Part shown: positions 34,736 to 46,610 of the stretch, one piece after another
How positions within the stretch are numbered: position 1 is the first letter of the stretch
Layout: every line of letters starts with the position of its first letter
DNA from: Siphonodentalium dalli
Lineage: Eukaryota > Mollusca > Scaphopoda > Gadilida > Siphonodentaliidae
DNA length: 64,000 nt
Assembly: GCA_032622095.1 (NCBI GenBank)
Contig: CP136061.1
Coordinates: forward strand, 65,785,127-65,849,126
Reading direction: 5' to 3'
Translations under genes and position numbers: made by a program
The notes under the pieces: model-generated
Database searches by the model: none
What the model was told of the DNA's origin: nothing
The model's input: only the letters and a program-made list of their open reading frames with translations

Positions 34736-36830
34736 ATCATTAGCTCAGGCTATGAACTGTAGGAGACTGTATCTTATTTATGATGCCCATGATTTGGAAT
34801 CGGTTTCTTCCCAGGGGCCAAGCTAAAAGACATAGTTCGTACAGCCCCCCCCCCATTCGATCGATACGCTGCATGGTCTTACTTACAGTTCTGTTTCTCA
34901 GATTAAAGCATGATTGAATACGACTTATCACTGAGTCGCGGCCATATTGGATCCAGTCCAGCCCCGTTCCATTTTTGTAGTGCTGCAGGTCAAAGTTCTA
35001 GAGTAGAATTCCATATATGCCGCTTTTGAATATTTGTGAATTCCATATATGGAATAGTACTCCAGAACGTTGACCTATATCACTAAAAAACGGAACGGGG
35101 CTGGATGCATCAAATATGACTCCATGACTGACAAGGCGTATTGTAACCGACCAGTTATATATAGGAATGATTTCCTCTGATATGTTGTGTACGTGATGGC
35201 AGTGTTCAGTCCGTCCAGTGTAGCAGCCCCGGAACTCAGTGAACTCGGCCTTGCAGTTTGCCCCGGTGGTGCAAAGTAAATATAATCTGTACCAAACAGG
35301 GACGTGGCGACAGGGGGCATGGCGGGGTGGGGTGTCCTGAAAGTTTGCCAAATTTACAACAAAAGTTGGAAAGTTCAAACATAACTAGGTAGAATTTGTG
35401 CTAATCGTTTGATATTCAAAACAGAATTTAGTGTGGAATTTCTTTAGCTGCAGGCCAAAAGTCTGATATTTTTCTACTTTCGGTAATTTTTGTTTTGTTT
35501 TGTTATGTTTTGTTTTGGACTGTACTAGCAATCAGTTGGAACCTTCTTAACAAAGGGGGTGTTAGGTTGATATTTCCAACATTTGGAGGTGACCCAGGTG
35601 GAATATTCCAACCAAAGTGGGAGGGGGAAATTTTAATTTCTTAGATAGATTTTATTACTCTTTTCATCGACAAGATATATGAGCAAAAAGAATTAAACAT
35701 ACAAGTTATGCACATACGCGAAGATAACAAAATAAATGAATGTGACATGTTCCGAGTATATATCTCAGTATAATTGTTTTATTAGGTCTGTTTGGTTATC
35801 GGGTGTGGTGGGGTTGGGTGAGGATGAGGTACGTGGACGTGGAAATTTCGGTCTGCTTCAAAGTTGGAAATTCCAATGTCCACATGAATACCTACAAACG
35901 AAGACCGTCCAGTCACGTCCTGATTACCAAAGAACCAAAGGCGGCGTTGTGTGCGTGGGTATGGATCCTTCAGCACTTGCATTATCTTTTCATCTGACTA
36001 TCGTCTGCGAATTTACCATGAACACCCCTCCAAATGTCATACCGATCGATGTATATACGTTTATAACTGAGTTGGAAAATCCATTTTGTAAAGAAAGGGT
36101 TCACATCGGCATTTATTGCACGAGAGGTTCAAAGGAACATTAATTTAAGGTTAGAATCTCCGCAGACGCAAAGTGCTGTAGATATCTATAATTTTACACC
36201 TATAATCGAACACGACACAACTGAACCTGAGACAATATGGTTACATTATTGGTCCCATACAGACTGAACTATTTACTACAGCGTTATATGCCATGTATTT
36301 GTATTGTCATTAGACGATTGCGGCAATAAACGCTTGGTTTATTACATACCAAAATGGACAGCAGTTGCACTGGCAAAGTTTATCGGTCATTTTCGTAAAT
36401 TACATTGTTATTGCTATTGTCATGGTCGTGGTTCATTTGCAATAAAGTGATACTGGTATAGGGAGTGGTGTCTCATTTTTGACATTAATTGTGGTGATTT
36501 TTCAAAAGTGACAACGCACTTTATAATTTATAATCTTCTCGATTTCTTTAATGCACTGGTAGTGAGCGGTACTTGTACGAATTTGACCGGTTGAGTTCTA
36601 CACGAAGAAACTTATACAATCATGTCTATGAACACTGTAATTAGAAATCACACGAGAAACTTATACAATCATGTCTATAAACACTGTAATTAGAAATCAC
36701 ACGAGACATTATTGTTGTCGCGACACACCGCGTCTCTGAATGGAACCAATCTGCAGTCTCACATGCGATGGCCAGTAAAACTGCAGTAAATGTTTTAAGT
36801 GCGATCTTCCCGCAAAAGAAACTGGCTGTG

Positions 36831-37232
36831 AGACATGACAAATTGACAATATCCGGAATGGGATGGAATGCTGAACAGAATGACCATCTGCGGAACAGAA
36901 TTTAAAATTTCGTCGGACGGCCGATATCTCGAATAACATGGCACGTAGATGACTCGTTTTAGTGTCTAACGAAAGGCCGATATTCGCCCCATCCAAATAT
37001 ATTAACCCTGTCACTGACCGGACACCAGCAGTTTCATTATTAGATCGGCTGACCTACCATAAAACTTGCGGCGTTAATATATCTAACGAATATCGGCCTT
37101 TCGTTAGACACCAAAACGAGTCCTCTACGTGCCATATTCCTCGAGATATCGGCCGTCCCACGCAATCTCAAATAATGTTCCGCAGATTGTCATTCCGTTC
37201 AGCATTCCATCCCATTCCGCAGATTGTCATGT
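36831..37232. mobile_element. palindromic MITE nested in repeat R, copy 1
   Basis: Left ggaatgggatggaatgctga and ctaacgaaaggccgatattc are mirrored on the right (gaatatcggcctttcgttag, tcagcattccatcccattcc), with arms about 155 bp. Second copy at 41187-41602. Confidence 0.8.
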
Positions 37233-37395
37233 CCCTGGCTGGGGGATCTTTATGTTGTCTCTGAGGTCGTATGCCTATTTATGGACCGATATTATGATCC
37301 CGTAAATGTGACGAACAATACTATAGGTATAATATGAGACCACAAACCAAGCTGCCGCCGGACTGACGGAAAACTTGTTGCCAATTAAAAAAATA

Positions 37396-37438
37396 CCGAA
37401 GAGACGTCGACACAAAATTTGTGTCGACGTCTCTTCGG
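37396..37438. repeat. perfect 21-bp-arm hairpin
   Basis: ccgaagagacgtcgacacaa followed directly by its inverse complement with a single-base centre. The corresponding site at about 41763 in another copy of repeat R has only a left-arm-like sequence. Confidence 0.85.
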
Positions 37439-37689
37439 ACACGAAAGAAAATATATACAGACTTGCCCATGAAAAGCTTGTAACTGTTTGGATGTCACTG
37501 TTTCACCTGATAGATAACTTGAATATGTAACATGTTTTTAACAAATATCAATTTCAATCAATCATGGACTTTAAATTCATACACAATGTGGGCTCAATTG
37601 GGCTGCAGTTTCTGTAGATCATGCCATATATGAATATGTACAATAGCTACACACGAAGAGATCATATAAAACCTCGGTGACATTACCTT

Positions 37690-39760
37690 TTGCCAAAAAC
37701 CTCGTGTCTGACACAACATTAGTTGGAAAGTCCAGACAAAAGTAGGTTGAATTTGTGCTAATCGTTTGATATTCCAAACAGTATTTAGTGTGGAATTTCT
37801 TTATCTGCAGATGAAAAGCCTAATATTTTTCAACTTTCGGTATTTTTGTTTGTTTAGATATCAGTTGGAACTTTCTTAACAAATGGGGTGTTGGGTTGAG
37901 ATTTCCAACATTTGGAAGTGACCCATGCAGGTGGAATATTCCAACCAAAGTGTGCAATTTGAATTTCTTTGACGTGGAAATTTCGGTCTGCTTCAAGGTT
38001 GGAAATTCCAATGTCCACATGAATACCTCCTAACGAAGCTCCTCCAGTCACGCCTGGTTACCAAAGGCGGCGTTATGTGCATGGGTATATATTTACATAC
38101 ACCTAATTTCGCTTCTGATTTCCCCATAGCGTTACGGTAGGCACGCCCCCTGAGTCGATGTGTTCATAAACCTATGAACGTAACGTAACGTCACTTTGAA
38201 TGTCGTTCATATGTTTATGAACACATTGATCCCGGAAATCACAGGGGATTGTCGGATATGAACTTGAGTATTCAGCACGCCCGGATTTGGCAAGAAATAT
38301 TTTTTGGTCTATATATATATATAATCAGTGCTGTTATACCTGCAGATAACCCACATCTCGACAATTGTTGCCATGAGAAGTACAACGCGCGGAGATCCCT
38401 CACCTCAGAGCTATGGTTATATTATAAAGACGACACTCTGTTTATAATCCCACAACTTTCGAAACATCGTGAACAATGGTGTTTGCTCATTTGCATAATT
38501 AACGTTTTTAATTTGCAATTGAAATGCGTTGTGCGTATATAGTGTTGCGACCGACGTAAATTCGTGTTATGGTGTCTATTTGGTCTTCTAACATGATCTA
38601 ACATGAAAAGCGAGGATTCTAACTATCCGAACTGAACTCCATGTGTTCACTTAAAGTTGAATAAATAGTGGGAAAGACAGACATCATATATAGTTCATAA
38701 TGAACTTAAGTAACCCATGACCACGATAAAAATTCAGCAAACTCCGCATGAACCCTTTCGGGGTTCATGCAGTTTGCTGAATTTTTCTCGCGGTCAAAAC
38801 CCCATGACCACATTGAAACCGCCATTCATTTCTTATATGGATCCTTCAGCACGTGAATTATCTTTCATCTGACTATCGTCTGCGAATTTGCCACGAACAC
38901 CCTCCAAATGTCATTCCGATGTATACGTTTATAACTGAGTTGGAAAAATCCACTTAGTAAAGAAAGGGTTCACATCGGCATTTATTGCATGAGAGGTTCA
39001 AAGGAACATTAATTTAAAGTGCTGTAGATATTTATAATTTTTGCACCTTGTCGAATTTCTGCCCTGGGGTTATAAGCAAACATAAATCGAATTGTTGCTA
39101 CACAACTGAACCTGGGACAAATTTTGACACACCATTGGACCCAGGCTGAATTATATATATAGTATAGCGTTATATGCCATGTATTGTCATTATAGATGAT
39201 TGCGGCAATAAACGCTTGGTTTATAACATAGCAAAATGGACAGCAGTGGAACTGGCAAGGCTTGTTGGTCATTTTCGTAAATTGTATTGTTATTGCATTT
39301 ATTTTGCACCTATAATCGAATTTCAGCCCTGCATGGGGTTACAAATAAATAGAATTGTCACTACATAACTGAACCGGGGACAAATATGGTCACATTATTG
39401 GTCTCATACAGACTGAACTGTATACTACAGCGTTATATGCCATGTATTTGTATTGTCATTAGACGATTGCGGCAATAAACGCTACGTTATTACATACCAA
39501 AATGGACAGCAGTGTAACTGGCAAGGTTTATCAGTCATTTTCGTAAATTACTTGTAGTGATTTTTCAAAAGTGACAACGCACTTTATAATTTATAATTAT
39601 AATCTTCTCGATTTATGTAATACACTGTTAGTGAGCGATACTAATTTGACCGGTTGAGTTACGCACGAAGAAACTTATTATAACGCCCCTCGTGTGTATA
39701 CTGTGGTACATATTTTAGAAAGCTGTGGTTCGCTGGGCATTTTATAAATAGATCATGGGT
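37690..39760. repeat. repeat R, copy 2 (rearranged), with a 38085-38340 insert
   Basis: Same modules as 35100-37640 in the same order but interrupted by the dispersed repeat at 38085-38340 and a palindromic MITE at 38713-38840. The segment around gattgcggcaataaacgc occurs twice (near 39200 and 39465). Confidence 0.75.
38713..38840. mobile_element. palindromic MITE, second copy of 16452-16605
   Basis: Shares ataaaaattcagcaaactcc, ttcggggttcatgcagtttg and catgaccacattgaaaccgc with the first copy. Confidence 0.85.
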
Positions 39761-40102
39761 TTTTTCGGTTGTGACAATTCGCAGTATAGGTCGCTATTTG
39801 CGGACGTCTATTTGCGGAGGTCCCCGAATTCGCGGAGGTCCCCTAAAATTGTCGAAATATGTTAATTTTAATTAGGGAACGGGTGCGTATATGTCAATCA
39901 TCATCATCATCATAATACGGAACAAGTCTTGCGACTTTTCGTCCCAATAACATTATTTGCAATGCTTGTTTACAAATATATGTATCGTCATTCGATATTT
40001 ACTTGTGAGTCACTTGAACATATTACTTGTCGTCGAACTCGTATTTTATATAATAGAAGAATGAGTCTATGTATATTTTGAATTGATCGAGTATATTGGA
40101 GC

Positions 40103-40490
40103 CTAAACAGCGAAGTCTGACAGAGAGTTCCAGCTATTTACCACCCTCTGTGTGAAGAAATATTTTCCCATGGCCTTGTTAATAATGGGCATATGTAGCT
40201 TTTTATTATGTCCCCTTGTTCTTCCCGATGAATGTCTTTCTAATAGGTCACAGGCATTGATATTGTAATGACCATTCAACAGTTTATATACCTCGATTAG
40301 ATCTCCTCTAAATATTCGATATTTTAAAGACATCAGATTGAGTCTTATCATTCGGTCTCGGTAGCATAGAGTTTTGATTTGACGAACTAGTTTCGTTGCT
40401 TTTCTTTGTATTTCTCTAACACAATGCTTTGATGTTTGTGATGCGGGCTCCATCCATAGTTACAGTATTCGACGACAGGTCTGACCATGC
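40103..40490 (-). pseudogene. LINE (CR1/L2-like) 3'-terminal RT fragment
   Basis: Minus-strand translation gives the C-terminal signature of CR1/L2-type LINEs: an EYCN..WSPH piece (near 40440-40490), then REIQRKATKLV, LSLKYRIFRGDLIEVYKLL-like text, RTRGHNKKL and FFTQRVVNSWNSL. The upstream piece lies in another frame, so a frameshift separates them. Only the 3' end of the element is present. Confidence 0.85.
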
Positions 40491-41019
40491 TTATGTGGAG
40501 CGATTAGAAAGACTTTGTGTCGATGTCCAAGTTCGTGAAAGTTCTGTTGACTATGCCGATGATTTGAGAAGCTTTATTGTTTTAGGATATTGTAGGAAGG
40601 CTAATCTGGCCGTGTCAAATTGACCTATAGCGATGGGATTTCTCGCAGGACAACACATTTCGGGTTTTCGTGGGGTGTGTACTCGCTGGATGTGTTATAC
40701 ATGTAGTTGCAGTATGTAACTATTATGACCGAGTTAATTGCTTTCGTTGTTTAGGTATGAACAATGGCTGGGACATGCACTCTTGGTGTGAACACAATGC
40801 CTCCTATTTTTGATCAGCATTTAGAAGCTTTCTGGTGTGGTGAATGAGAAACATGCAATAATAAGCAGTAGTTTTTTTCAATAATTTGAAGGATTAGTTG
40901 TTTTAACGGAATGCTGAGGTGCATTCCTGTAACCAATATATTTTATATTATAATTTATATTTATGGCTAATAATATGATCTTGAGGGCGTTACCATTTCT
41001 GATTATGGTTATCTTGTAC

Positions 41020-41998
41020 AATCATGTCTATAAACACTGTAATTATAAATCACACGAGACAATATTGTTGTCGCGACACACCGCGTCTCTGAATGGAACC
41101 AACCTGCAATCTCACTGTCGATGGCTATTAAAACTGCAGTAAATGGTTTTAAGTGCGATCTTCCCGCAAAAGCAACTGGCTGGGGAACATGACAAATTGA
41201 CAATCTGCGGAATGGGATGGAATGCTGAACAGAATGACAATCTGCGGAACATAATTTAAAATTGCGCCGGACGGCCGATATCTCGAAGAATATGGCACGT
41301 AGAGGACTCGTTTTGGTGGCTAACGAAAGGCCGAATTTATCCCCATCCATTTTTATTAACCCCACCACGACCTGACACCAGAAGTCTCATTATTCGATCG
41401 TCTGACCTACCATAAAACTTACGGCGTTAATATATCTGACTGGGGCGAATATCGACCTTTCGTTATAGACACCAAAACGAGCCACCATCTACGTGCCATA
41501 TTCCTCGAGATATCGGCCGTCCCACGCAATTTAAAATGATGTTCCGCAGATGGTCATTCTGTTCAGCATTCCATCACATTCCGCAGATTGTCATGTCCCT
41601 GGCTGGGGGATCTTCATGTTGTCTCTGAGGTCAACCTATGTACCTATTTTGATCCCATAAACCGAAGAGGCGAGGTATGTGACGAGCTTTACTAGGTATA
41701 ATATGAGACCACAAACCAAGCTGCCGGACTGACGGAAAACTTGTTACCAATTGTTTTAAAAATCCGAAGAGACCTGGACACAATTTTCTTCATGCTTCGA
41801 CCCACAGGCTCATGGAAGAAAATATACACAGGCAGGCCGGTGACAAACATGGAACTGTTTTGGATGTAACTGTTTCACCTGATAGATAACTTGAATATGT
41901 AACAAACTTTAATCAAATATCAATTTCAATCATCCATGGACCTTAAATTCACACAAAATGTGAGCTCAATTGGGCTGCAGTTTATCATACCATATATG
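41020..41998. repeat. repeat R, partial copy 4
   Basis: From aatcatgtctataaacactg through ctgacggaaaacttgttacc to ctgatagataacttg and catatatg, where a TIR element is inserted. Confidence 0.75.
41187..41602. mobile_element. palindromic MITE nested in repeat R, copy 2
   Basis: Same arms as 36831-37232 (gaatgggatggaatgctgaa ... ttcagcattccatcacattc). Confidence 0.8.
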
Positions 41999-42876
41999 CA
42001 CACCGTATTACCGATCCGGATTACCACCGGTCACGATGCGGATCACTACCGGCTGAAAGTGGCAATTTGTGTAACGGTAGGTCGACTAAAACGTTAATTA
42101 TATCTGAATGTAACCCACACAAAGTTTGTTGCCGCCGTCTTTCTTACATACATTAGAAAATGGCCACGCCAAGAAAATATAAAATAATCGCCTACGATAA
42201 CCTTAGAGGTAGCATATGTTACTAGGATCTAGTTGCACGTGGCCCATTATTTATCTTCATTGGCACAATACATGATGCAAATGCATGGAATTTTCTCTTA
42301 TTTCTGTTGCGTATACAAGAATGTCCATAACTGTACAAAATGGCAATATGGTTTGTCATGTTGAATGTAAATTAAACGCGTAGTATCGATTTCCATGCTC
42401 ATGGGTTCCAAAAAACAGGATGCGGATCGGCACCGTTCACTATTTGCCGGTACAGATCCGTACCCGTTCATTTCATGGGTATCTATGTTCAAAACGTTCC
42501 AGATGGCCACAAATCGAACATACAAACGTGTACATTAGGCGAATGACTTAGTAAATGGTCTATCTTTTCGTACCACGAGAATACCGCATAAAGAAATAAA
42601 ACATGAACCATCCATATCAGCTACTGCTCGAAATAATGAAACACAATGGTAAACATGCGTTACAAATATAAGAATAAGTGAACATATATTGTATACTTAT
42701 CAGATTTATCGGCGTCCTCCGCTAGCCCAGTTACTCCTATACACGAAGGGAGAAAAAATTCACACCTTCCACAGAATGTAGGGCGAAAATGATCCAACTA
42801 CAATGATGCCACGTGGCACGCTTTTGTCAAAACAGCCGGTAGTGATCCGCATCGTGACCGGTGGTAATCCGGTGTG
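41999..42876. mobile_element. TIR element, 878 bp, 5-bp target duplication ATATG
   Basis: Left end CACACCG..gattaccaccggtcacgatg + cggatcactaccggctg; the right end is its inverse, ending CGGTGTG. The left TIR has a 13-bp insertion after CACACCG relative to the right. ATATG flanks both sides (41994-41998 and 42877-42881). The uninterrupted site exists in other repeat R copies (ccatatatgaatatg near 37624, ccatatatgaatctg near 45702). No transposase frame. A second internal, partly matching pair (gatcggcaccgttc, cggtacagatccgtaccc) lies near 42424-42465. Confidence 0.82.
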
Positions 42877-42881
42877 ATATG

Positions 42882-44105
42882 AATCAGGGAACCGAACTCT
42901 GCCTTGCAGTTTGCCCATGGGGTGCAAAATAAATATAATCGTGGCGACAGGGGGGCATGGCGGGGGTGGGTGTCGTTAAGTTTTGCCAAAACTTACAACA
43001 CTTGGAAACTTCGTGTCTGGCACATTAGTTGGAAAATTCAGACCAAATGTAGGTTGAATTTGTGCTAATCGTTTGATATTCCAAACAGTATTTAGCGTGG
43101 AATTTCTTTATCTGCAGACCAAAAGTCTAATATAAATATATATTTTTTGGACTGAAATAGCAATCAGTTGGTTGAGATTTCCAATATTTGGGAGTGACCC
43201 AGTTGGATGATTCCAACGAAAGTGGGAGGTGTGCAATTTGAATTTCTTGGACGTGGAAATTTCGGTCTGCTTCAAGGTTGGAAATTCCAATGTCCACATG
43301 AATACCTCCTAACGAAGACCCTCCAGTCACGCCTGGTTATTTTTGCACCTAGTCGAATTTCTGCCCTGGGGTAATAAGCAAAAATAAATCGAATTGTTAA
43401 TACACAACTGAACCTGGGACAAATTTTTACACACCATTGGTCCCAGACTGAACTCGGTATATAGTATAGAGTGATACACCTGTGTTGTAATTATAGCAGA
43501 TTGCGGCAATAAACGCTTGGTTTATTACATAGCAAAATGGACAGCAGTTACACTGGTAAGGCTTATTGGTCATTTTCGTAAATTACATTGTTATTGCTAT
43601 TGTCATGGCCGTGGTTCATTTGCAATCAAGTGATACTGGTATAGGGAGTGGTGTCTCATTTTGACATTAATTGTGGTGATTTTTCAAAAGTGACAACGCA
43701 CTTTATAATTTATAATCTTCTCGATTTCTTTAATACACTGGTAGTGAGCGGTACTTGCACGAATTTGACCGGTTGAGTTCTACACGAAGAAACTTATACA
43801 ATCATGTCTATGAACACTGTAATTAGAAATCACACGAGACAATATTGTTGTCGCGACTCACCGCGTCTCTGCAGGGAACTAATCTTGAAACACACAGGCG
43901 ATGGCCAGTAAAACTGCAGTAAATGTTTTAAGTGCGATCTTCACGCAAAGACGACTGCCTGTGGGAATTTTGTGTTGTCTCTGAAGTCGTATGCCTATTT
44001 ATGAACCTATATTTATCCCCTAAACCGGACAGGTAAGGGATGTGACTAAAATTAATAGGTATAATGAGACCACAAACCAAGCTGCCGGACTGACGGAAAA
44101 CTTGT
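42882..44105. repeat. repeat R, copy 3
   Basis: Modules ccttgcagtttgccc, gtgctaatcgtttgatattc, cggtctgcttcaaggttgga, gcggcaataaacgcttgg and acggaaaacttgttgccaat in the same order as copy 1, but lacking the palindromic MITE. Confidence 0.78.
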
Positions 44106-44109
44106 TGCC

Positions 44110-45510
44110 AATTAAAAACGAGAGGCCGATCACGATCGGCAGATGTTTAACCCATCCCTTGGCGATAGTAAATTACTATGATCGGAATAATTAATTAGAG
44201 TCTTGATGTTTAATTACAGATTATACCTTATGTACTATTATAGACAAATGTACATAATAACACAAATTATTGGAATTTATGGGTCAAATAGGGAGACTCA
44301 CATATATAAGATCATGCACTGGCAGAGGATGTGTAAAGCTTCACCAGCACAGCCTTGGATTAAATGTGAAAAGGTGAACTGGACATGGAATACTTGGATT
44401 AATAGAGTCCAATTTAAGTTTACAATGATAATGTATCAAATTCTACCAACACAGCCATCAAGATAAGCCACCTCACAGCTGACCCAATAATATCAAGCAG
44501 AGCTGTCAACTAATCACTGGTTTTGTTTATGTTTAATCTTGGCATCTCAGTTATATCAAATTTATAATGACTCAGACTATCTGTAGAGTGATATACTCAG
44601 ATGGTGTAGTCAACTGTTAATAGCATGGCATGTGTATTGTTAAAAATGCAATATGCATGTGATGAAATTGGTGAAGTGGGTTTAATATCACTCCAAAAAA
44701 TTTACCAGTACATAACACAGGATTATTGACCGATTTAAACCAAATTTGGTGTGGTGACTAGCGGTACCCTGACAGAGTTATAAATGGTGTTAGTTTTTCA
44801 AATTTTAAAAGAAAAAAAACAAGGAGTTCAATAAAAAAAATTGTTTGTTTGTTAATTATTTATTGAAAAAATAATTATTTTTTTTGTTGCTTTGCTTAAA
44901 TTGAGCAAGGAATTCAATCTAATTTTTTTATTATTATTAACCCGTTGGCCAGTATTTGTAATGTCATTTACATGACGTCATGAGTAAATTTAACGTCAAC
45001 GTCATAGCAATAATTATGAACAAGTTCGGGTCAAAAGGGCCCAATAATTCGTTTTAATTTATGTGCATTTTTTTTTAACGTGTGTTATCATAATCGATTG
45101 CACTTATACATTTGGGACATTATATTAATGAAAATAACTCTTATAGAAATCATTTATAAATCAGATGATTTATTGAAGTTATGTCTACATAAAATAACAC
45201 TTCCTGAAACAACATATTTGTCGTTCTACTCCTCAACCGATAGACGACATATATGTCGTTCTACTCGCCAAAGGGTTAAGAATGAATATTTTTCGAAAAA
45301 GGGTCATAAATCCGTAAAACAAACTTGGATCAAAACCATGTTCGAACTCGATCTGTATTTTGGGCTGAGAAACTCATATACAAAATTTGGTTCCGATCGA
45401 TAGAAAATATTTAATAATGTTTACGGACAGACAGATGGACAGACAAACAACAAGTGGTCAATCTGGACACTGACAATATGTGTACCATACTATGGTATGG
45501 GTACACATAA
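44110..45510. repeat. dispersed repeat Q, copy 1; copy 2 at 48318-49012
   Basis: Begins gagaggccgatcacgatcgg, then cccatcccttggcgatagta, ctggcagaggat, ccttggattaaatgtgaaaa, gcaaggaattcaatc and gaatatttttcgaaaa. Ends in a gacagacaga tail and ccatactatggtatgggta. Copy 2 has the same order with an internal deletion. Open frames within differ between copies and are not supported as genes. Confidence 0.75.
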
Positions 45511-45726
45511 AAATCCGAAATCTTCATGCTCGACTGACATGCTCATGTAAGTCAGGCCGATGACAAGAATATAACTGTTTCACCTGACAGATAACTTGAA
45601 TATGTAACAAACTTTAATCAAATATCAATTTCAATCATCCATGGACCTTAAATTCACTCAAAATGTGAGCTCAATTGGGCTGCAGTTTCTCTAGTTCATG
45701 CCATATATGAATCTGTACTCCAGCTA

Positions 45727-46064
45727 CAGTAATGCTCTAATTAATCGGCTCCTTAACCACAGCAGAATTCTGGGTAACTTTTCAGGATTTAGTCGGAAAT
45801 ATGGCTTGTTGCCATTCATCGGAAAGCTCTCACCGAGAGCTTTCCGATGAATGGCAACAAGCCATATTTCCGACTACTGAGAGCTTTCCGATGAATGGCA
45901 ACAAGCCATATTTCCGACTAAATCCTGAAAAGTTACCCATAATTCTGCTGTGGTTTACCGAGAGCTTTCCGATGAATGGCAACAAGCCATATTTCCGACT
46001 AAATCCTGAAAAGTTACCCAGAATTCTGCTGTGGTTAAGGAGTCGATTAATTAGAGCATTACTG
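45727..46064. mobile_element. mariner-like MITE, 338 bp, TA target, internally triplicated
   Basis: Ends CAGTAATGCTC..GAGCATTACTG flanked by TA (45725-45726, 46065-46066). The module gagctttccgatgaatggca + acaagccatatttccgact occurs once inverted and three times direct, so the element can fold in alternative ways. A minimal 100-bp relative is at 51908-52007. Confidence 0.88.
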
Positions 46065-46082
46065 TACACCCGTAGACTGCGT

Positions 46083-46180
46083 ATAGATCATACTCCACCA
46101 GTACAAAACCTGGGAACTGTTTTCTGTTGTGACAGGGAGGTTTATAACACAGAAAAAACAGTGCAGGTAATATATTTTTT
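46083..46180 (+). repeat. exon-like duplicate, + copy (inverted partner 46430-46535)
   Basis: gatcatactccaccagtaca + aaacctggga..tataacacagaaaaaa matches the inverse of 46430-46535 at about 75%. In this copy the matching frame is broken after about 27 residues; gcag|gtaata resembles a donor. Confidence 0.6.
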
Positions 46181-46391
46181 AGCCCATTCCTGTTCCTTAA
46201 TAATGCAGTTCGCTGTAGGTTAAGGTCCCAACTCAAAGACTGTGTAAAGCAATTTTTCTTTGCGTCGCTTACAATTATGGAATTTATCCTGGATAATTAA
46301 TTCAATGTTTATTGTGATATCAGCTCACACAAGTCACAGTAATGTATTCATTGCAATCTCAAGCTGGGACCACCCCCTAATGTGAAGTAGA

Positions 46392-46610
46392 TTATTGACG
46401 AACAAGTATTAACAAAGTATTAACAAAGAAATATATTCCCTGCCTTGTTTTTTTTTCTGTGTTATAATGTTCTCTGTCAGAATGTGTCAGATCGTCAAAA
46501 TGTTTCCAAGTTTTGTACTGGTGGAATATGATCTCTAAGGTCTTTAGCAAGAGATTCATGACACGATCTACAGTTTCAGGAGAAGTCTTTGGGAGTCTCA
46601 GTGAACTCAA
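46392..46610 (-). pseudogene. exon-like open frame, unrecognised, possibly a decayed exon
   Basis: The minus-strand frame reads SLRLPKTSPETVDRV..LLLKTLEIIFHQYKTWKH..SDREHYNTEKK, with protein-like composition and an acceptor-like tttctctcattgag before it. No GT donor is found at the expected end: the position equivalent to gcag|gtaata in the + copy reads gcag|ggaata. It may be an exon of a lost gene or of a transposon. I do not recognise the product. Confidence 0.3.

Larger units (their letters stand above)
35100..37640. repeat. composite dispersed repeat R, most complete copy
   Basis: Ordered modules recur elsewhere: ccttgcagtttgcc, gtgctaatcgtttgatattc, gaaatttcggtctgcttcaa, gtccacatgaatacct, gattgcggcaataaacgctt, caaaagtgacaacgcacttt, cgaagaaacttatac, ctgacggaaaacttgttgcc, gtttcacctgatagataact. 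Partial copies: 37690-39760, 41020-41998, 42882-44105 and 45510-45720. No protein-coding frame is conserved among copies, so this is a non-autonomous element or segmental repeat. Confidence 0.8.

Noticed and set aside
34427-34762. 111-residue frame with internal repeats
   Set aside because: Falls within an M4 palindromic MITE; other copies do not keep the frame.
35736-36143. 135-residue frame on the + strand
   Set aside because: Lies in repeat R; corresponding segments at 37800-38100, 38840-39010 and 43230-43330 do not preserve it.
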